Below are positions 50,059 through 60,475 of a DNA stretch of 64,000 bases, piece by piece (the first letter of the stretch is position 1; each line of letters starts with the position of its first letter). This DNA comes from Agrococcus pavilionensis RW1 (GTDB lineage: Bacteria; Actinomycetota; Actinomycetes; Actinomycetales; Microbacteriaceae), in the NCBI RefSeq assembly GCF_000400485.1, contig NZ_ASHR01000014.1, positions 62,001 to 126,000 on the forward strand, written 5' to 3'. The position numbers were made by a program, and so were the translations under genes. Below the pieces are notes generated by a model, which saw only the letters and a list, made by a program, of their open reading frames with translations, did not search any database and was not told the DNA's origin.

Positions 50059-51414
50059 TCAGCGCTCGATGTCGACGTCCTTCGTCTCCTTCGAGACGAT
50101 GAGCGCGATGAGCGTCAGCAGGCCTGCGCCGGCGAGGTAGATGCCCACCCAGAACGGGCTGCCCTCGCCGAGCGTCCACAGCGCGACGGCGATGAACGGC
50201 GCGACGGCGGCGCCGAGGATCGACGAGACGTTGTAGGAGATGCCCGAGCCGGTGTAGCGCACGTTGGTCGGGAACAGCTCCGGCAGGAGGGCGCCCATCG
50301 GGCCGAAGGTGAAGCCCATGAGCGACATGCCGATGATGAGCCACGCCATGACGCCGAAGAGCCCGCCGCCCGTGAGCGGCACCCACAGCAGGCCGAAGAC
50401 GATGATGGCTGCGGTGACCCAGATGAGCGTCTTGCGGCGGCCGAAGCGATCGGCGAGCGGGCCCGAGACGAGCGTGAAGATGCCGAAGAAGACGACGCCC
50501 ACGATGAGCATGAGCACGAAGGTGTTGTACGAGTAGCCGAGGCCCGGCACCGCCGCATCCACCGGCGCGCGGCCGTAGGTGAGCGAGAACGCCGTCATCA
50601 GGTAGAAGAGCACGTACGTCGCGAGCATGAAGAAGGTGCCGAGGATGAGCTCCTTCCAGTGGTCGCGGAACACGGTCGCGAGCGGCAGGCGCTGCACCGC
50701 GCCGCTCGACTTCGCCTTCGAGAACGCGGTCGACTCGACGAGCTTGAGGCGCACGTAGAGGCCGACGATGACCATCACGGCGGAGAACAGGAACGGGATG
50801 CGCCAGCCCCACTCGAGGAACGCCTCGGACGGCATCGAGGGGTCGTCGCTCGGCAGCGCCGCGGCGATGATGAGGAAGAGGCCGTTCGCGATGATGAAGC
50901 CGATCGGCGCGCCGAGCTGCGGGAACGTGCCGTACCAGGCGCGCTTGCCCACCGGGGCGTTCTCGGTTGCGACGAGCGCCGCGCCCGACCACTCACCGCC
51001 GAGCGCGAAGCCCTGCGCGAGGCGCATGAGCACGAGCAGCGCCGCCGCGATCCAGCCCACCTGGGCGTAGGTCGGCAGCACGCCGATGAGGAACGTCGCG
51101 ACGCCCATCGTGAGGAGGGCGCCGACGAGCGTCACCTTGCGGCCGTGCTTGTCGCCGAGGTGGCCGAAGACGATCGAGCCGACCGGGCGCGCGACCATCG
51201 CGGCGCCGAAGACCGCGAACGACGACAGCAGCGCCGTCGTCTCGTCGCCGGCCGGGAAGAAGAGGTGCGGGAACACGAGCACGGCGGCGGTCGCGTAGAC
51301 GTAGAAGTCGTAGAACTCGATCGTGGTGCCGACGAGGCTCGCGAAGATGACGCGGCCGCGGGAGTTGGCCGGCTTGGACGGCGCGGAGGACGCCTGGGTT
51401 GCGGAGATGGACAT
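50059..51414 (-). CDS. MFS transporter, MHS type (second)
   Basis: 451-aa, 12 helices: ASLVGTTIEFYDFYVYATAA in helix 1, GHLGDKHGRKVTLV in loop 2-3, LMRLAQGFALGGEWSGAALV, ENAPVGKRAWYG and LPELFPTNVRYTGSGISYN. It belongs to the same family as 38155-39480 but to the GTTIEFYDF subgroup (shikimate/benzoate-like). No catabolic genes adjoin it, so the substrate is open. ATG 51414 has GGAAG upstream; the 150-base leader has TACACT (51538-51543, minus) as a possible -10. Confidence 0.92.
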   Translation of the reverse strand: MSISATQASSAPSKPANSRGRVIFASLVGTTIEFYDFYVYATAAVLVFPHLFFPAGDETTALLSSFAVFGAAMVARPVGSIVFGHLGDKHGRKVTLVGALLTMGVATFLIGVLPTYAQVGWIAAALLVLMRLAQGFALGGEWSGAALVATENAPVGKRAWYGTFPQLGAPIGFIIANGLFLIIAAALPSDDPSMPSEAFLEWGWRIPFLFSAVMVIVGLYVRLKLVESTAFSKAKSSGAVQRLPLATVFRDHWKELILGTFFMLATYVLFYLMTAFSLTYGRAPVDAAVPGLGYSYNTFVLMLIVGVVFFGIFTLVSGPLADRFGRRKTLIWVTAAIIVFGLLWVPLTGGGLFGVMAWLIIGMSLMGFTFGPMGALLPELFPTNVRYTGSGISYNVSSILGAAVAPFIAVALWTLGEGSPFWVGIYLAGAGLLTLIALIVSKETKDVDIER

Positions 51415-51573
51415 GCTGCTTCCTGGTAAGCGTCGCGCGCGCGATGGTCGCGGGTGTGCTGGCGCGCGTTGGAGCGGTCCGCTCGTGACGGCCCGGCCGC
51501 GTGGGAGCCACTTTCGGCTCCGGGGGACGACCTGCCCAGTGTAACGAGTGTCTGATACCTCGGTCCCTGCCGG

Positions 51574-52056
51574 CTACGGCCGCATGGACGACAGCGACCG
51601 GAGCGCGAGCGCGGCCTCGACGACCGCCTCGGCCGCCTCGCGGCCCTTGTCCTCCTTCGAGCCGGGCAGGCCCGCGCGATCGATGCCCTGCTGCTCGTCC
51701 TCGAGGGTGAGCACCCCGAAGCCGACGGGCTTGCCCGTGCGCACGGCGACCTCCGTCAGCCCCATGGTGGCGGCGTGCGAGACGTACTCGAAGTGCGGGG
51801 TGCCCCCGCGGATGATCACGCCGAGCGCGACCGCGCCGTCGAAGCCGGCTTCGAGCGCGCCCTGCGCGACGACCGGCAGTTCGAACGCGCCCGGCACGGG
51901 CAGCTCGACGACCTCCGCGCCGGTCTCCGCGAGCGCGCGGCGCGCGCCCTCCAGCAGGCCGTCCGCGATGCGCTCGTGCCAGCGGCCGTGCACGATCGCG
52001 ATGCGCAGCCCGCGTCCGTCGAGGCGGTGGGTCTCGGGGCGTCCCTCTCCGGCCAT
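51574..52056 (-). CDS. ribH: 6,7-dimethyl-8-ribityllumazine synthase
   Basis: 160-aa lumazine synthase joining the RibB product with the pyrimidine made by RibA/RibD. Motifs: [51 protein letters not shown] (catalytic His), [18 protein letters not shown]. Last gene of the rib operon; its ATG overlaps the ribAB stop by one base. Confidence 0.96.
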   Translation of the reverse strand: MAGEGRPETHRLDGRGLRIAIVHGRWHERIADGLLEGARRALAETGAEVVELPVPGAFELPVVAQGALEAGFDGAVALGVIIRGGTPHFEYVSHAATMGLTEVAVRTGKPVGFGVLTLEDEQQGIDRAGLPGSKEDKGREAAEAVVEAALALRSLSSMRP

Positions 52057-53317
52057 CAGTGCTCTCCCTGCTCGTCGTTCTGGGTGATGACCGCCGGCAG
52101 CTGGTGCCCCATGCGGTCGCGCTTCGCCTGCAGGTACTGCTCGTTGAAGGTGCCGACCCCGACGAGCAGCGGCACGAGCTCGGAGACCTCGACGCCGTGC
52201 TTCTCGAGCTCCGCCTGCTTGAGCGGGTTGTTCGAGAGCAGCCGGATCGACTCGAGCCCCTGCTGCTTGAGGATCGCCGCCGCGGCGCCGTACTCGCGCG
52301 CGTCAGCGGGCAGGCCGAGCGCGAGGTTGGCGTCGAGCGTGTCGAGGCCGTCCTCCTGCAGGCGGTAGGCCTTGAGCTTGTTGATGAGGCCGATGCCGCG
52401 CCCCTCCTGCCCGCGCAGGTACACGACCATGCCGTTGCCCGACTCCTGCACCTGCTGCATCGCCGCGTCGAGCTGCGGGCCGCACTCGCACTTGAGCGAG
52501 TGGAGGGCTTCGCCCGTGAGGCACTCGGAGTGCACGCGCACGAGCGCGCCGTCGGAGAGCTGCCCGGCGATGATCGCGACGTGGTCGGCGCCCGTCTGGC
52601 GGTCGCGGTAGGCGGCCATGCGGAAGGTGCCCCAGCGGGTCGGCACGTTCGTCTCGACCTCGAACGACACGCGCGCCGACTCCTCGTTCGCGCCCTTGCA
52701 CGCGGTCGGCAGGCCGCCGGCGTCGAGGTAGTCGATGAGGTCGGCGATCGTGATGACGGGCAGGCCGTGCTCCTCGCCGAACGCGATGAGCGAGGGGAGC
52801 CGGCGCAGCTCGCCCGAGTCCTCGACGAGCTCGCCGATCGCCGCGACCGGCTCGAGGCCCGCGAGCTGCATGAGCTCGACGGCCGCCTCGGTGTGGCCGG
52901 GGCGCTGCCGCACGCCGCCCTCGACGGCGCGCAGCGGCACGATGTGGCCGGGCCGGCGGAGGTCGGCGGGCGTCGCGGCCGGGTTCGCGAGCACGCGCAG
53001 CGTGTGCGCGCGGTCGTCGGCGGAGATGCCCGTGCTGTCGCGGTCGGCGGCGTCGACGGTGATCGTGTACGCCGTCTGCCGCGAGTCCTCGTTCTCGAGC
53101 ACCATGAGCGGCAGCCCGAGCTCGTCGGCCCGCTCGCCCGTGAGCGGCGCGCACAGGTAGCCGGAGCTGTGGCGCACCAGGAAGGCGATCCACTCGGCCG
53201 TCGCGAGCTGCGCCGAGAGGATGAGGTCGCCCTCGTTCTCGCGGCCCTCGTCGTCGACGACGATGATCGGCTTCCGGGCGCGGAGCGCCTCGAGCGCCGC
53301 GTCGATCGTGGTGATGC

Positions 53318-53321
<4 letters not shown>
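52056..53321 (-). CDS. ribAB: Bifunctional DHBP synthase / GTP cyclohydrolase II
   Basis: 421 aa. N-terminal RibB half: [20 protein letters not shown] (acidic metal site), [13 protein letters not shown] and [15 protein letters not shown]-terminal RibA half (from ~205): [20 protein letters not shown] (three zinc Cys), [39 protein letters not shown]. It makes both entry compounds for riboflavin. It starts at ATG 53321, overlapping ribE by 4 bases. Confidence 0.97.
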
Positions 53322-53943
<622 letters not shown>

Positions 53944-53944
<1 letters not shown>

Positions 53945-54975
53945 CACTGCTCGCTCTCTGTCGTGGCCTCGACCAGCAGGTCGCGGCCGAGCTGCTCGAG
54001 TCGCGTGACCGCGAGGCGGCGCTGCTCGTCGATGGTGCCGACGCCGATGGCGTCGATCGCGGTGCGCGGGCCCCCGAGGAGGGTCGGCGCGAGGTAGATC
54101 GTGAAACGGTCGGCGAGCCCGGCGCGGATGAACGCGCTCGCGAGCGTCGGGCCGCCCTCGACGTAGAGGGATTGGATGCCGTCGGCGGCGAGGGCGCGGA
54201 GCTCGGCCTCGATGTCGCGGCCGGCCGTGCGGAGGCCGCGCGGGTGCGCGCGGAGCGCGGCGGCTGCGGGGATGTCCCGCTCGCCGAAGACGACGGGGAG
54301 CGGCTGCGGGGCGTCGTCGACGCCGGGGATGCGCGCGGTGAGCTTGGGGTCGTCGGCGAGCACCGTGCCCGTGCCGACGGCGATCGCGTCGTGCGCGCTG
54401 CGCTCGCGGTGCACGTGCGCCCGCGCCTCGGGGCCGGTGATCCACCGACTCGAGCCGTCGGCGGCGGCGGCGCGGCCGTCGAGCGACTGCGCCCACTTGA
54501 CGGTCACGCGGGGCCGGCCGGTGCGCTGCACGAAGAGCCAGTCGGCGATGAGCGCCTCGCCCTCGGCCTCGTCGAGCCGCTCGACCTCGACGCCGGCCAC
54601 GGCGAGGCGCGCGGCGCCGCCGGAGGAGGCCTCGCCGGGATCGGCGGCGGCGTGCACGACGCGGGCGACGCCGGCCTCGAGCAGCGCGACCGCGCAGGGG
54701 CCGGTGCGGCCGGTGTGGTTGCAGGGCTCGAGGGTGACGACGGCGGTGGCGCCTCGGGCCTCGCCGGGCGCGAGCTTCGAGAGCGCGTCGACCTCGGCGT
54801 GCGGAGTGCCGGCGCCGCGGTGCCAGCCCTCGGCGAGCACGCGCCCGTCGGGGGAGAGGATGACGGCGCCGACCTGCGGGTTCACGCCCCGAGGGCCGAG
54901 CAGCGCGAGCTCGCGCGCGCGAGCCATCGCGCTGCGCTCCGCCGCGCTGATGCTCGCGGTGCCGTTGCCTGCCAT
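53944..54975 (-). CDS. ribD: Bifunctional pyrimidine deaminase/reductase
   Basis: 343 aa. Deaminase half: TPHAEVDALSKLAPGEARGA (zinc His, catalytic Glu) and TLEPCNHTGRTGPCAVALLE (two zinc Cys). Reductase half: RVTVKWAQSLDGRAAAADGS, SSRWITGPEAR, LYVEGGPTLASAFI. First gene of the operon, about 50 bases after the FMN riboswitch. It performs steps two and three of riboflavin synthesis. Confidence 0.96.
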
Positions 54976-55024
54976 GCCGTTCCCTTCCGAACGCGCGCGG
55001 GGAACGGGGGGTCGCGAGCGACCC

Positions 55025-55168
55025 CACGTGCGCCTCCCCTCCGGACTCTCACCGTCGGTGCTGGAATTCCACCAGCTCAGCCGATCGGCCGCTCGGGTTC
55101 GAGCGGGCCTCTCGGGTCGCGGACTGTCACCGCCGGTTCAGACTTGCACTGACCCCGGGCACGTTGCA
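55025..55168 (-). promoter_or_regulatory. FMN riboswitch (RFN element)
   Basis: Read on the minus strand: GGGGTCAGTGCAAGTCTGAA, CCGGCGGTGACAGTCCGCGA, a variable stem, then CTGGTGGAATTCCAGCACCG and GACGGTGAGAGTCCGGAGGG. These are the conserved RFN blocks in order. TAGGGT (about 55177-55182, minus) may be the -10. It turns off the rib operon when FMN is high. Confidence 0.95.
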
Positions 55169-55229
55169 CTTGCCACCCTACAACTCGACTCCCGCGCGCC
55201 CCATTCCCGCCCGACGCAGCCCGGCCTCG

Positions 55230-55291
55230 CGCAGAATTCCGGCACTCTGCGCGGAACGGGCCCGCTGAGCGCAGAGTTCCGGCACTCTGCG
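55230..55291. repeat. Two 22-bp dyad repeats with 40-bp period
   Basis: CGCAGA-(A/G)TTCCGGCAC-TCTGCG occurs at 55230-55251 and 55270-55291. Each is a CGCAGA/TCTGCG hairpin with a 10-base loop. They lie between the GNAT stop and the rib promoter. Possibly a terminator pair or a dispersed repeat family. Confidence 0.75.
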
Positions 55292-55310
55292 GCGGGCGCG
55301 GCGGCGGCGG

Positions 55311-55886
55311 TCAGTCGAGGGGCGGCCAGGGGCGGGCGTCGGCGGGCATGCCCGACGCGACCCGCACGGCGTGGTGCTGCAGCACCGGCTCGCCGCGCTG
55401 CGTGCCCTGCTCGGTGCCGAGGTAGGCGAAGCCGGCGGCCTTCGCGACCCGCATCGAGCCGAGGTTGCCGTCGTAGCAGCGCCAGTGCACCTCGGGCCAC
55501 GTCAAGCAGCCCTCCGCGTGCCCGACCACGGTGCGCAGCGCATCCGCCATGAGTCCCTTGCCCTGCGCGTCGGGGTGCAGCCAGAAGCCGACCTCGCCGC
55601 GCTCGGTGCGGAGCCCGATGACCCCCGCGAGCGGCCCGCGCAGCGATTCGCGGATCGCCCACACGCGCTCATCGTGCTCGCCGCGCCAGCCGGCGGGCGC
55701 GAACCCCCGCACGAAGCCCTCCGCGTCGGCGCGCGAGTAGGGCCACGGGGTGTCGAGGAACCGCCGCGCCTGCTCGGTCGAGCACGCCTCGACGACCCGG
55801 TCGACGTCGTCCTCGCGCAGCGCCGTCAGCAGCACCGTGCGGCCGAGCACCGGCAGCGAGGGTCCCGCGAGCGGCGCGGCGCTCAT
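55311..55886 (-). CDS. GNAT-family N-acetyltransferase (RimJ-like)
   Basis: 191 aa with the RimJ/RimL-type fold: [40 protein letters not shown], the acetyl-CoA loop [19 protein letters not shown] (a Q/RxxGxG/A variant), and [20 protein letters not shown]. It overlaps the trpS stop by ATGA, so it is read with the tRNA synthetase. The acceptor may be a protein N-terminus or a small amine. Confidence 0.87.
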   Translation of the reverse strand: MSAAPLAGPSLPVLGRTVLLTALREDDVDRVVEACSTEQARRFLDTPWPYSRADAEGFVRGFAPAGWRGEHDERVWAIRESLRGPLAGVIGLRTERGEVGFWLHPDAQGKGLMADALRTVVGHAEGCLTWPEVHWRCYDGNLGSMRVAKAAGFAYLGTEQGTQRGEPVLQHHAVRVASGMPADARPWPPLD

Positions 55887-56878
55887 CGCAGCCCCATCGC
55901 CTCCAGCGCGCGGGCGAGCGTCGCGTCGGCCACCTCGGCCGCGCGCTCGGCGTTCGCGGCGAGCAGCCGGTCGAGCTCGGCGGGATCGGCGAGCAGCTCG
56001 AGCGTGCGCTCCCGCACTGGCGCGAGCTCGGCGACGACCGCGTCCGCGACCGCGGTCTTGAAGACGCCGTAGCCCTCGCCCGCGAACTCTGCCTCGAGCG
56101 ACGCGACGGGTGTGCCCGTCATCGCCGAGAGGATGTCGAGCAGGTTCGTCACCCCGGGCTTCGCGGCCCGGTCGGCGCGGATCGAGCCGTCGGTGTCGGT
56201 GACGGCCGAGCGGATCTTCTTCGCCGTCCTCGAGGGCTCGTCGAGCAGCCAGATGACGCCCTTGTCGTTGTCGGCCGACTTCGACATCTTCGACTCGGGC
56301 GATTGGAGGTCGTAGATGCGCGCGCCGCCCGCGAGGATGACGGGCTTCGGCACCGTGAACGTCTTCCCGAAGCGCTTGTTGAAGCGCTCGGCGAGGTCGC
56401 GCGTGAGCTCGACGTGCTGCTTCTGGTCGTCGCCGACCGGCACGACCTCGGTGTCGTAGAGCAGGATGTCGGCGGCCATGAGGATCGGGTACGTGAACAG
56501 GCCGACCGAGGCCGCCTCCTGCCCGCCCTTGACCGTCTTGTCCTTGAACTGCGTCATCCGGCTCGCCTCGCCGAAGCCCGTGATGGTCGCGAGCAGCCAC
56601 TGCAGCTGCGCGTGCGCGGCGACGTGCGACTGCACGTACAGGCACGAGCGATCGGGGTCGATGCCGCCCGCGATGTACTGCGCGGCGAGCGTCCGCACCT
56701 GCTCGCGCAGCACATCCGGAGCCTGCGGCACCGTGATCGCGTGCAGGTCGACGATCGAGAAGAAGGCGTCGAAGTCGCCCTGCATCGCGCGCCACTGCTG
56801 CAGCGCGCCGATGTAGTTGCCGAGGTGGAGCGAGCCCGAGGAGGGCTGCATCCCCGAGTAGAGGCGGGGGTTGGGCAT
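55883..56878 (-). CDS. trpS: Tryptophanyl-tRNA synthetase
   Basis: 331-aa class I synthetase. [20 protein letters not shown] holds the HIGH-like [15 protein letters not shown] follows, then [20 protein letters not shown] and [18 protein letters not shown] (Trp/ATP pocket), and KMSKS in [13 protein letters not shown] 56878 (MPNPR) is right for the family. It charges tRNA-Trp. Coupled to the GNAT gene. Confidence 0.97.
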   Translation of the reverse strand: MPNPRLYSGMQPSSGSLHLGNYIGALQQWRAMQGDFDAFFSIVDLHAITVPQAPDVLREQVRTLAAQYIAGGIDPDRSCLYVQSHVAAHAQLQWLLATITGFGEASRMTQFKDKTVKGGQEAASVGLFTYPILMAADILLYDTEVVPVGDDQKQHVELTRDLAERFNKRFGKTFTVPKPVILAGGARIYDLQSPESKMSKSADNDKGVIWLLDEPSRTAKKIRSAVTDTDGSIRADRAAKPGVTNLLDILSAMTGTPVASLEAEFAGEGYGVFKTAVADAVVAELAPVRERTLELLADPAELDRLLAANAERAAEVADATLARALEAMGLR

Positions 56879-56901
56879 GGATGCGTTCCTGGGGTTCGTG
56901 A

Positions 56902-57732
56902 TCAGAGGTCGTAGTCGACGATGACGGGGGCGTGGTCGGACCATCGCGTGTCCCACGCGCTCGCCCGGTCGATCCGGTAGTCGCGCGCGACCTGCGCGAG
57001 GGCGGGGGAGGCCATGTGGTAGTCGATGCGCCAGCCGGTGTCGGTGTCGAACGCCTTGCCGCGCTGCGACCACCACGTGTAGGGGCCCTCGACGTCGGGG
57101 TGCGCGGCGCGGCCGACGTCGACCCAGCCGTGCCCGCGACCGCGCTTGCCGTCGACGCCCGTCACCATGCCGGTGCCGAAGAAGCGGTCGAGGTAGCTGC
57201 GCTCCTCGGGCAGGAAGCCGGCGTTCTTCTGGTTGCCCTTCCAGTTCTTGATGTCGAGGGGCGTGTGGCCGACGTTGAAGTCGCCCATCACGACGACGTG
57301 CTCGGCGTGCTGCCGCAGCTGCGGCAGCCGCTTGGCCATCGACTCGAGGAAGCGGTACTTGTCGTCCTGCTTCTGGCTGCCGACCTCGCCGCCCGAGTGG
57401 ACGTAGGCCGAGACGACCGTCAGCAGCGTCTCGCCGACGAGGAAGTCGGCCTCGAGCCAGCGGCCCTTCGTGTCGAAGGTCTTCAGCCCGATGTCGGTGC
57501 GGTGCTCGATCGAGGGCTCGCGCGAGAGCACGGCGACGCCTGCGCGGCCCTTCGCGGTCGCGGGGTCGTGCAGCACGTGCCAGCCCGGCACGAGCGGCAG
57601 CAGGTCCTCGTCGAGGGCGCGCACCTCCTGCAGCGCGACGATGTCGAAGCCGCCGGCCTCGAGCCACTCGCCCATGCCCTTGCGGAAGGCGGCGCGCACG
57701 CCGTTGACGTTGACGGAGGCGATGCGGACCAT
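56902..57732 (-). CDS. xth: Exodeoxyribonuclease III
   Basis: 276-aa AP endonuclease/3'-5' exonuclease of base-excision repair. EEP-fold motifs: [23 protein letters not shown] (metal Glu), [14 protein letters not shown] (catalytic Asp/Asn), [11 protein letters not shown] and the terminal [13 protein letters not shown] (Asp-His). It lies 23 bases upstream of trpS in the same direction. Confidence 0.95.
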   Translation of the reverse strand: MVRIASVNVNGVRAAFRKGMGEWLEAGGFDIVALQEVRALDEDLLPLVPGWHVLHDPATAKGRAGVAVLSREPSIEHRTDIGLKTFDTKGRWLEADFLVGETLLTVVSAYVHSGGEVGSQKQDDKYRFLESMAKRLPQLRQHAEHVVVMGDFNVGHTPLDIKNWKGNQKNAGFLPEERSYLDRFFGTGMVTGVDGKRGRGHGWVDVGRAAHPDVEGPYTWWSQRGKAFDTDTGWRIDYHMASPALAQVARDYRIDRASAWDTRWSDHAPVIVDYDL

Positions 57733-57792
57733 GCGATCGAGCCTACCGAGGCTCGCCGACGCGCGGCTCCGCGGCGGGCGCGCCTCCGCTGC

Positions 57793-58758
57793 TCAGCGGA
57801 GCCGCTTCGCGAGCCGGCGGTGCACCTTCGCGGCGTCGTCGCCGTCGCGGCGGGCGGCCCGCACCTCCTCGAGCAGCTCCGCCGCCCGCTCGGGGGTGAG
57901 CGTCGCGTCGAGCCCGCCGATCTCGACGAGCCTCGTGTAGGCGCGGCCCGTGTCGGTGACCGCGACGAGCGCGAGCACGACGAGCAGCACCTGCATGATG
58001 AAGCCGAGCCAGATGAGGATGATGACGGGCGCGGCGATCCCCGCGAGCAGCGGGTTGTTCTCGACCCCGCGGAACAGCAGCGTCGCGAGCTGCTTGAGCA
58101 CGAAGAAGGCGACGCCGCACGCGAGGGCCGCGGGCACCATCTGCTTCGCGGGCAGCCGCAGCCGCCCGCCGAAGCGGTAGAGCAGCAGCACGACCGTCGA
58201 GTCGAGCACGAGCTGCACCGCGTAGCCGATCAGCTGCGCCGACCAGCCGAGCCCGAGCGCGTCCGCGAGGCTCTGCGTCACGACGAGCACGGCGGAGGAG
58301 ACGACGACGAGCAGCCCGATGCCGATCGCGACGCCGAGGTCGCCGAGCTTGAGCAACAGGAAGTTCGACGGTGCCGCGCCGAGGTCGAACATCGCGCGGA
58401 AGCCCTCGCGGCTCACCGCGATCCACGCGATCGCGGTGATGAGGATCGCGACCGAGGCGATGAGGCCCGTGTAGCCGACGATGCTCGAGCCCGTGAGCTG
58501 CTCGACGTCGAGTGCCCCCTCGGGCCCGAGCAGCCCGGGGATCGCGGATCCGACCGACTCGATGACGGCCTCGCGCAGCACGACGTTGTCGCCCAGCACC
58601 GCCATGAAGATGGAGAAGGCGAGGAAGAGGGCGGCGAAGAGCGACAGGAACGCCTGCAGCGTCATGCCCTGCGCGAGCACGGGGCCGCGCATCTCGAGGA
58701 AGCGCTGCCACGCCCGCACCGGCCACGACCGCATCACGCGGTCGACCAGCTGCTTCAT
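57793..58758 (-). CDS. YihY/BrkB-family membrane protein
   Basis: 321 aa with six or so helices: GMTLQAFLSLFAALFLAFSI, the long region GYTGLIASVAILITAIAWIA, LLLKLGDLGVAIGIGLLVVV, ALACGVAFFVLKQLATLLF and LIWLGFIMQVLLVVLALVA. A basic ~40-residue cytoplasmic tail ends in HRRLAKRLR. The family was once misnamed ribonuclease BN; its function is not settled. ATG 58758 gives the usual start. Confidence 0.85.
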   Translation of the reverse strand: MKQLVDRVMRSWPVRAWQRFLEMRGPVLAQGMTLQAFLSLFAALFLAFSIFMAVLGDNVVLREAVIESVGSAIPGLLGPEGALDVEQLTGSSIVGYTGLIASVAILITAIAWIAVSREGFRAMFDLGAAPSNFLLLKLGDLGVAIGIGLLVVVSSAVLVVTQSLADALGLGWSAQLIGYAVQLVLDSTVVLLLYRFGGRLRLPAKQMVPAALACGVAFFVLKQLATLLFRGVENNPLLAGIAAPVIILIWLGFIMQVLLVVLALVAVTDTGRAYTRLVEIGGLDATLTPERAAELLEEVRAARRDGDDAAKVHRRLAKRLR

Positions 58759-58813
58759 GGGCCCCCTCGCACGCTCGTGGCAACGCTCGGCGAGGCCAGC
58801 GTAGTGTTGCCGC

Positions 58814-60472
58814 ATGAGTGCGCTCGCAGGAGTCGGGGTCGGGCGCGGCATCGCTGCCGCGAAGGTGCTGAGGATGCCGGAGCCGCTCGCCCCGCCGAGC
58901 GACGAGCCCCTCGCAGCCGCCCCCGACGCGGAGCACGCGCGCGTGCAGGAGGCGCTCCAGCACGTCGCCGACGAGCTCAACGCTCGGGCCGCCGCCGCGG
59001 GCGGCGAGGCGCAGCAGGTGCTCGAGGCGGCGGCGCTCATGGCGCAGGATCCGGCGATCCTCGACGACGTGCGCTCGCGGCTCGAGGGCGGTGCGAACGC
59101 CGAGCGGGCGACGTGGGATGCGTACGCGGCGTTCCGCGAGATGCTCACGGCGATGGGCGGCTACATGGGCGAGCGGGCGACCGACCTCGACGACGTGGCC
59201 CAGCGGGTCGTGGCGCGGCTGCGAGGCGTGCCGGCGCCGGGCGTGCCGGTCTCGGACGAGCCCTTCATCCTCGTCGCGCGCGACCTCGCGCCCGCCGACA
59301 CCGCGACCCTCGACCTCGAGCGCACGCTCGCGCTCGTCACCCAGGAGGGCGGGCCCACCTCCCACACCGCCATCCTCGCGCGCTCGAAGTCGCTCCCGGC
59401 GGTCGTCGGCGTCGTGGGGCTGCTCGACGCGGCCGCCGACGGGCAGCGCGCGATCGTGGACGCGCGGGCCGGCACGGTCGAGCTCGACCCCGACGACGCA
59501 TCCGTCGACGCCGCGCTCGCCGAGCGGGAGGCGCGCCTCGCCGCCGCCTCCGCGCCGATCACCGAGGGCGCGCTCGCCGACGGCACGAAGGTGCCGCTGC
59601 TCGCGAACGTCGGCTCGCCGAAGGACGCGGCGGCCGCGGTCGCAGCCGGTGCCGAGGGCGTGGGGCTCTTCCGCACCGAGTTCCTCTTCCTGGACGCGTC
59701 CGCGGCGCCGAGCGTCGAGCAGCAGACGGCGTCGTACACCGAGCTGCTGCAGGCATTCCCCGGCAAGAAGGTCGTCGCGCGCGTGCTCGACGCGGGCGCC
59801 GACAAGCCGCTGTCGTTCCTGAACGACGCGCACGAGGAGAACCCGGCGCTCGGGCTGCGCGGCATCCGCGCGCTGCGCGCGAACGAGGCGATCCTGCGCG
59901 ACCAGCTCACGGCGCTCGCGAACGCCGACGCGGCGACCGAGGCCGAGCTGTGGGTGATGGCGCCCATGATCGCCGACGTGGAGGAGGCGGAGTACTTCGT
60001 CGCGCTCGGCCGCGAGCTCGGCCTCAAGGTCGTGGGCGCGATGGCGGAGGTGCCCTCGATCGCCGTCGTCGCCGACCAGGTGGTCGAGGCGTGCGACTTC
60101 GTCTCGATCGGCACGAACGACCTCACGCAGTACACGCTCGCCGCCGACCGGCAGCTCGGCTCGGTCGCGGCGCTGCAGGACCCGTGGCACCCGGCGGTGC
60201 TGCGGCTCGTGAAGATGCTGGGGGATGCGGGGGCTCGCGCGGGCACGCCGGTGGGCGTGTGCGGCGAGGCGGCTGCCGACCCCGCGCTCGCGGTCGTGCT
60301 CGTCGGGCTCGGCGTCACGACGCTCTCGATGAGCGCGTCGGCGATCGCCGACGTGCGCGCCGAGCTGCTGACGGTGACGCTGGATGAGGCGCGCGCGCGG
60401 GCTGAGCGCGTGCTCGCCGCCCGGTCGGCCGCCGAGGCGCGGCAGCTCGCCGCCGCCGTCTCTGCGGGCTGA
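58814..60472 (+). CDS. ptsI: PTS enzyme I (phosphoenolpyruvate-protein phosphotransferase)
   Basis: 552-aa cytoplasmic enzyme that takes phosphate from PEP and gives it to HPr. N-terminal: GVGVGRGIAAAKVL. Phospho-His in TQEGGPTSHTAILARS. PEP-binding barrel: GVGLFRTEFLFLDASAAPSV, RVLDAGADKPLSFL, FVSIGTNDLTQYTLAADR and GVCGEAAADPALAVVLVGLG (catalytic Cys). Slightly short at the N-terminal helical domain but complete. No HPr gene adjoins. It is divergent from the YihY gene, with 55 bases between them. Confidence 0.95.
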   Translation: MSALAGVGVGRGIAAAKVLRMPEPLAPPSDEPLAAAPDAEHARVQEALQHVADELNARAAAAGGEAQQVLEAAALMAQDPAILDDVRSRLEGGANAERATWDAYAAFREMLTAMGGYMGERATDLDDVAQRVVARLRGVPAPGVPVSDEPFILVARDLAPADTATLDLERTLALVTQEGGPTSHTAILARSKSLPAVVGVVGLLDAAADGQRAIVDARAGTVELDPDDASVDAALAEREARLAAASAPITEGALADGTKVPLLANVGSPKDAAAAVAAGAEGVGLFRTEFLFLDASAAPSVEQQTASYTELLQAFPGKKVVARVLDAGADKPLSFLNDAHEENPALGLRGIRALRANEAILRDQLTALANADAATEAELWVMAPMIADVEEAEYFVALGRELGLKVVGAMAEVPSIAVVADQVVEACDFVSIGTNDLTQYTLAADRQLGSVAALQDPWHPAVLRLVKMLGDAGARAGTPVGVCGEAAADPALAVVLVGLGVTTLSMSASAIADVRAELLTVTLDEARARAERVLAARSAAEARQLAAAVSAG

Positions 60473-60475
60473 GGC

